From Rugamonas brunnea (GTDB lineage: Bacteria; Pseudomonadota; Gammaproteobacteria; Burkholderiales; Burkholderiaceae_D), in assembly GCF_014042345.1 (NCBI RefSeq), contig NZ_JACEZT010000002.1, forward strand, positions 62,001 to 126,000: a stretch of DNA of 64,000 bases, in the 5' to 3' direction. The notes below the pieces were generated by a model. That model was not told the DNA's origin and searched no databases. It was given only the letters and a program-made list of their open reading frames with translations. The stretch's first letter is position 1; each line of letters starts with the position of its first letter. The position numbers and the translations under genes were made by a program. Positions 60,307 through 64,000 of the stretch are shown here, piece by piece.

Positions 60307-60312
60307 TATAAT
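60307..60312 (+). promoter_or_regulatory. -10 box of uvrD, predicted leaderless
   Basis: TATAAT ends six bases before the uvrD ATG (CACGGG between). The mRNA would begin at or beside the start codon, as at ruvC, where the six bases are CCGGGG. Confidence 0.55.
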
Positions 60313-60318
60313 CACGGG

Positions 60319-62628
60319 ATGCAAAATCTCCTCCACAACCTCAATCCCGAACAACTGGCCGCCGTCACGCTGCCGCCCCAGAGCGCCCTGATCCTGGCCG
60401 GCGCCGGCTCCGGCAAGACGCGCGTGCTGACCACCCGCATCGCGTGGCTGATCCAGACCGGCCAGGTGTCGCCGGCCGGCATCCTGGCAGTGACCTTCAC
60501 CAACAAGGCGGCCAAGGAAATGATGACGCGCTTGTCGGCCATGCTGCCGATCAATACGCGCGGCATGTGGATCGGGACTTTCCACGGCTTGTGCAACCGG
60601 CTGCTGCGCACCCACTATCGCGATGCCGCGCTGCCGCAGACGTTCCAGATCCTCGATTCGCAGGACCAGCTGTCCGTCATCAAGCGGCTGCTGAAGGCGA
60701 ACAACGTGGATGACGAGAAGTTCCCGCCCAAGGAAGTGCAGTACTTCATCAACGGCGCCAAGGAGCAGGGCCTGCGCGCCAACAAGATCGACCCGTACGG
60801 TCCGGACGAGCGCAAGAAGGTCGAGCTGTACCAGCTGTACGACGACCAGTGCCAGCGCGAAGGCGTGGTCGATTTCGCCGAACTGCTGCTGCGCACCTAC
60901 GAGCTGCTGAGCCGTAACCAGCCCTTGCGCGAGCATTACCAGCAGCGCTTCAAGCACATTCTGGTCGACGAGTTCCAGGACACGAACAACCTGCAGTACA
61001 ACTGGCTCAAGCTGATGGCCGGCCATGGCAGCCAGGGCGGCGGCGCGCTGTTCGCCGTGGGCGACGACGACCAGAGCATCTACGCCTTCCGCGGCGCCAA
61101 CGTGGGCAACATGAGCGCGTTCGAGCGCGAGTTCAAGGTGCAGAACCTGATCAAGTTGGAACAGAACTACCGCTCGCATGGCCACATCCTCGACGCGGCC
61201 AATATGCTGATCGCCAATAACAGCAAGCGCCTCGGCAAGAACCTGCGCACGGACGCCGGCCACGGCGAGCCGGTGCGCGTGTACGAAGCCAGCTCCGACC
61301 TGGCCGAAGCGCAGTGGATCATCGAGGAGTCGAAGAACCTGATCGCGGACGGCGTGTCGCGCAGCGAGATCGCCGTACTGTACCGCTCCAACGCGCAGTC
61401 GCGCGTGATTGAGCATGCGCTGTTCTCGGCCGGCATCCCCTACCACGTGTACGGCGGCCTGCGCTACTTCCAGCGCGCCGAGGTCAAGCACGCCATCGCC
61501 TACCTGCAGCTGATGGATAACCCGCACAATGACTCTGCCTTCCTGCGCGTGGTGAACTTCCCCACGCGCGGCATCGGCCTGCGCTCAATCGAGCAGTTGC
61601 AGGCGGCGGCCGAGCAGCATGGCATCTCGCTGTACGCGGCCGTGCCTTACGTGGCGGGCAAGGCCGGCACTTCGCTCGGCGGTTTCGTGCGCCTGATCGA
61701 AGGCGCCCGGTTCGAGACGCAGCAGATGGCGCTGCCGGAACTGGTGCGCGTGACGCTGGAGATGAGCGGTCTGCTGACCCATTACCAGACCGAGAAGGAA
61801 GGCGCCGACCGCATCGAGAACCTGGAGCAGATGGTGAGCGCGGCGACTCAGTTCGTGTCCGAGGAAGGCTACGGCCAGGGCGCGCCGGCCCACATGGGAC
61901 CGAAGGCGCAGGCCCAGGCGGGCGACGCCATCGTCAACGCCGACGGCGTCGAGATCTACGATGCCGACGCGCCGCTGCCGACCGTGATGTCGCCACTGTC
62001 GGCCTTCCTGTCGCACGCCTCGCTGGAGGCCGGTGACAACCAGGCGCAGGCCGGCCAGGACGCGCTGCAGATGATGACGGTGCACTCGGCCAAGGGCCTG
62101 GAATTCGACAACGTGTTCATCACGGGCCTGGAGGAGGGCTTGTTCCCGCACGAGAGCAGTTCGCGCGAGGATGGCGGCATCGAGGAGGAGCGGCGGCTGA
62201 TGTACGTGGCCATCACGCGCGCGCGCAAGCGGCTGTACATGAGCTTCGCGCAGACCCGCATGCTGCACGGCCAGACCCGCTACAACATGAAATCGCGCTT
62301 CTTCGACGAGCTGCCGGAAGAATCGCTCAAGTGGCTGTCGCCCAAGGTGCAATCGCACTGGTTCGCGTCCAACAACCGCAAGTCGGCGTGGGACGACGTG
62401 GTGCCGCTGGTGGGCTCGGACAACGCCATCGCCCAGAAGATCGCGCAGAAATCGGCCGGCGCCGGCTGGCGCATTGGCGAATCGGTCGCGCACGGCAAAT
62501 TCGGCGAAGGCGTGATCGTCAACATTGAAGGCAGCGGCGGCAACGCGCGCGCCCAGATCAATTTCGGCAGCCACGGCATGAAGGTACTGGACCTGAGCGT
62601 GGCCAAGCTGGAGCGGTTGGGCCGCTGA
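60319..62628 (+). CDS. uvrD: DNA helicase II (UvrD/PcrA type)
   Basis: A 3'-to-5' superfamily 1A helicase for mismatch and nucleotide excision repair. It has 769 residues. The motifs are NPEQLAAVTLPP (Q motif), AGAGSGKTRVLTTRI (Walker A, about 27-41), VDEFQDTNNLQY (Walker B), GDDDQSIYAFRGA, QNYRSHGHILDAAN, VHSAKGLEFDNVFITGLEEG and VAITRARKRLYM. A C-terminal Tudor-like domain (HGKFGEGVIVNIEGSGG) is typical of UvrD/PcrA and absent from Rep. An SOS box precedes it and a 39-bp hairpin repeat terminates it. Confidence 0.97.
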   Translation: MQNLLHNLNPEQLAAVTLPPQSALILAGAGSGKTRVLTTRIAWLIQTGQVSPAGILAVTFTNKAAKEMMTRLSAMLPINTRGMWIGTFHGLCNRLLRTHYRDAALPQTFQILDSQDQLSVIKRLLKANNVDDEKFPPKEVQYFINGAKEQGLRANKIDPYGPDERKKVELYQLYDDQCQREGVVDFAELLLRTYELLSRNQPLREHYQQRFKHILVDEFQDTNNLQYNWLKLMAGHGSQGGGALFAVGDDDQSIYAFRGANVGNMSAFEREFKVQNLIKLEQNYRSHGHILDAANMLIANNSKRLGKNLRTDAGHGEPVRVYEASSDLAEAQWIIEESKNLIADGVSRSEIAVLYRSNAQSRVIEHALFSAGIPYHVYGGLRYFQRAEVKHAIAYLQLMDNPHNDSAFLRVVNFPTRGIGLRSIEQLQAAAEQHGISLYAAVPYVAGKAGTSLGGFVRLIEGARFETQQMALPELVRVTLEMSGLLTHYQTEKEGADRIENLEQMVSAATQFVSEEGYGQGAPAHMGPKAQAQAGDAIVNADGVEIYDADAPLPTVMSPLSAFLSHASLEAGDNQAQAGQDALQMMTVHSAKGLEFDNVFITGLEEGLFPHESSSREDGGIEEERRLMYVAITRARKRLYMSFAQTRMLHGQTRYNMKSRFFDELPEESLKWLSPKVQSHWFASNNRKSAWDDVVPLVGSDNAIAQKIAQKSAGAGWRIGESVAHGKFGEGVIVNIEGSGGNARAQINFGSHGMKVLDLSVAKLERLGR

Positions 62629-62629
62629 C

Positions 62630-62711
62630 AAAAAACCGGGGTCAGGTCATGCCATTACACAACATGCGATCACGCATGTTGTGTAATGGCATGACCTGAC
62701 CCCGGTTTTTT
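62630..62711. repeat. 39-bp perfect hairpin repeat, copy 2 (uvrD terminator)
   Basis: Arms 62630-62668 and 62673-62711 are perfectly complementary around ATCA. Six As open it and six Ts close it, so it is a bidirectional terminator between uvrD and the convergent membrane-protein gene, whose stop codon it overlaps. The CCGGGGTCAGGTCATG outer arm is identical to copy 1 at 45402, but the inner 17 bases (CCATTACACAACATGCG) are unrelated to it. Confidence 0.92.
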
Positions 62712-63492
62712 ATTCCTGCGGGGCCGGTTCCGGCGTGGTGGCCGGCAGGCCGAAGATCTGGCGGTAGCTGGCGTAGAACGAGCAGTGCAGCAGCACCGTC
62801 AGGATCACGGACAGCGGCAGCAGCACCAGCAGCGCCGCCTGGCTGCGGCCCATCAGCATGATCACCACTTCGCTCACCGTGGCGGTGATGGCGAACCAGC
62901 CCAGCGCGAACACGATGAAGGCCTTGAGCGCGCGCAGCACGGCGAAGAAGCTGAAGAAGATGGCTTTGCCGAGTGCCATTTTCTGCCAGTAGATCAGCGG
63001 CGCGGCGAAGCAGAACGCCATCGCAGCCGGGATGTAGACGGCGCACGCGAGCAGCATGGCGCCACCGAGGTTGGCTTCCTTCAGTTGCTGGGCCGTGTCG
63101 GCATTGGCTTCGATTTGTCCCGTGATCAGCTGGAACAGCACGCCGCCGTCGGCCAGCGCCGAGGCGCCCAGGGCCAGCGCGGCCGCGCACAAATACAGCA
63201 CGCCCAATTTCAGCAGCGTGCCCACGGCGGGCTTGTGAAAGCCCGTCAGCAGCCGGGCCGGCACGATGCGCTTGCCCTGCTCGATGTCGAGGCAGGCTTG
63301 CATGAAGGCGACCGAGAATACGGGCACCAGGATCACGGGCATGAATTGTCCCAGCAGCGGCACCACGCTGGCCAGCAGCGAGATGAACATGGAGCCCAGC
63401 AGCAGCGTCGAGAGCGCGGCCGGCTGTCGGCGGAACAGGGCCAGTCCCTGTTTCACCCACAGCCAGCCGGTACTTGCGGGCAGTTTGTTCAT
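62710..63492 (-). CDS. BPSS1780-family integral membrane protein
   Basis: A 260-residue inner-membrane protein of the BPSS1780 family, with about six transmembrane segments (for example LSTLLLGSMFISLLASVVPLL is one, at 27-47) and a short cytoplasmic C-terminus rich in Pro and Glu. The start (TGWLWVKQGLALFRRQPAAL) is family-typical. The function is unknown. The ATG overlaps the thrB stop codon by one base, so it is translationally coupled to homoserine kinase, as in other Burkholderiales. Confidence 0.88.
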   Translation of the reverse strand: MNKLPASTGWLWVKQGLALFRRQPAALSTLLLGSMFISLLASVVPLLGQFMPVILVPVFSVAFMQACLDIEQGKRIVPARLLTGFHKPAVGTLLKLGVLYLCAAALALGASALADGGVLFQLITGQIEANADTAQQLKEANLGGAMLLACAVYIPAAMAFCFAAPLIYWQKMALGKAIFFSFFAVLRALKAFIVFALGWFAITATVSEVVIMLMGRSQAALLVLLPLSVILTVLLHCSFYASYRQIFGLPATTPEPAPQE

Positions 63493-64000
63493 CAGTACAG
63501 GCCCGGCGCCGGTGTGGCGATGCGTTCGCGCAGGATGCGCTCGAAGTGCGTGGGGTCGTGCGGGGTCAGCATTTCCGCTTCGCGCGGCTGGTAGAAGTCA
63601 TACAGGCGCGACAGCCAGAAGCGCAGCGCGGCGGCGCGCAGCATCGGCTGCCAGGCTTCCTGCTCGGCCGCCGTGAACGGGCGCACGGCGTGGTAGGCGT
63701 CCAGCATAGCGCGCACGCGGGGCGTATCCAGCACCCCCGTGTCCAGGTTGATGCACCAGTCGTTGACGGTGACGGCCACGTCGAACAGCCAGGTGTCGCA
63801 GCCGGCGAAATAGAAGTCGAAGAAGCCGGTCAGGCGCTCGCCGTCGAACATCACGTTGTTGCGGAACAGGTCGGCGTGCACCGGGCCTTGCTGCAGCTGG
63901 CGGTAGGTTTCGCAGCCGGCGAACGCTTGCTGGAAGTGCATCTCGGCGCGCAGCAGGTGGGCGCTTTCATCGGACAGATAGGGCAGCACTTGCGGCGTGG
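63492..64000 (-). CDS. thrB: Homoserine kinase, ThrB2 type (3' part, runs off window)
   Basis: The C-terminal 168 residues of a choline-kinase-like homoserine kinase (threonine synthesis). The catalytic loop [20 protein letters not shown] and the DFG-like IDFYFAG equivalent ([20 protein letters not shown]) are present, and [20 protein letters not shown] is family-typical. The frame is open to base 64000 and no start is seen, so the gene continues outside. It overlaps the downstream membrane-protein gene by one base. Confidence 0.93.
   Translation of the reverse strand, partial: TPQVLPYLSDESAHLLRAEMHFQQAFAGCETYRQLQQGPVHADLFRNNVMFDGERLTGFFDFYFAGCDTWLFDVAVTVNDWCINLDTGVLDTPRVRAMLDAYHAVRPFTAAEQEAWQPMLRAAALRFWLSRLYDFYQPREAEMLTPHDPTHFERILRERIATPAPGLY

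Overview
The window is high-GC chromosomal DNA that looks like a member of the Oxalobacteraceae (Massilia / Duganella / Janthinobacterium type, Betaproteobacteria). This rests on protein resemblance (fused metH, def-fmt, dprA-smg-topB, dusB-fis, ruvCAB, BPSS1780 family next to thrB, PEP-CTERM protein, pqqABCDE) and on gene order; no rRNA gene is present to confirm it. I found no tRNA or rRNA genes, CRISPR array, phage or insertion sequence. The content is mostly core genome with a few accessory islets.

Layout. 1-3.9 kb: 5' part of metH, an isochorismatase-family hydrolase, a BrnT/BrnA toxin-antitoxin pair and a LysR regulator. 3.9-11.7 kb: fmt and def, facing a LysM protein, dprA, smg and topB. 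11.7-13.6 kb: a two-gene redox unit, a fused monoheme cytochrome-porin of Cyc2 type plus a Tat-exported HiPIP, with an FNR-type box upstream. 13.7-17.6 kb: a glycosyltransferase, a NeuD-like acyltransferase, a BKACE enzyme and a small unknown protein. 17.6-24.2 kb: two tandem ABC exporters, one with its permease fused to an M1 aminopeptidase. 24.3-36.7 kb: coq7, osmC, rplM-rpsI, argC, bactofilin, erpA, anmK, an M23 peptidase, tyrS-dtd, a PEBP protein, a phosphatase and dusB-fis. 36.7-41.3 kb: purH, ruvC, ruvA, ruvB, yaiI. 41.4-44.7 kb: pqqABCDE. 44.8-52.7 kb: DUF2147 protein, valS, HicAB, a DUF4382 lipoprotein, an AraC regulator with a small monooxygenase, and a PEP-CTERM protein. 52.9-57.6 kb: TPP riboswitch and thiC-thiS-thiG-thiD-thiE. 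57.7-64 kb: an ANTAR antiterminator, a receiver-only protein, glutathione-dependent formaldehyde dehydrogenase, uvrD, a membrane protein and the C-terminal part of thrB.

Most striking points. (1) The Cyc2-like porin-cytochrome and HiPIP form a compact candidate route for electrons across the outer membrane; a near-consensus FNR box sits about 41 bp before a plausible start site. (2) Two long perfect hairpins, after valS and after uvrD, share the same outer 16 bp but have unrelated inner stems that are each perfectly self-complementary. (3) LexA-type boxes precede both ruvC and uvrD, and in both cases the -10 box lies six bases from the ATG, which predicts leaderless mRNAs. (4) A possible sigma-54 promoter lies upstream of pqqA. 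(5) A hairpin begins the leader between an ANTAR RNA-binding regulator and a receiver-only protein.
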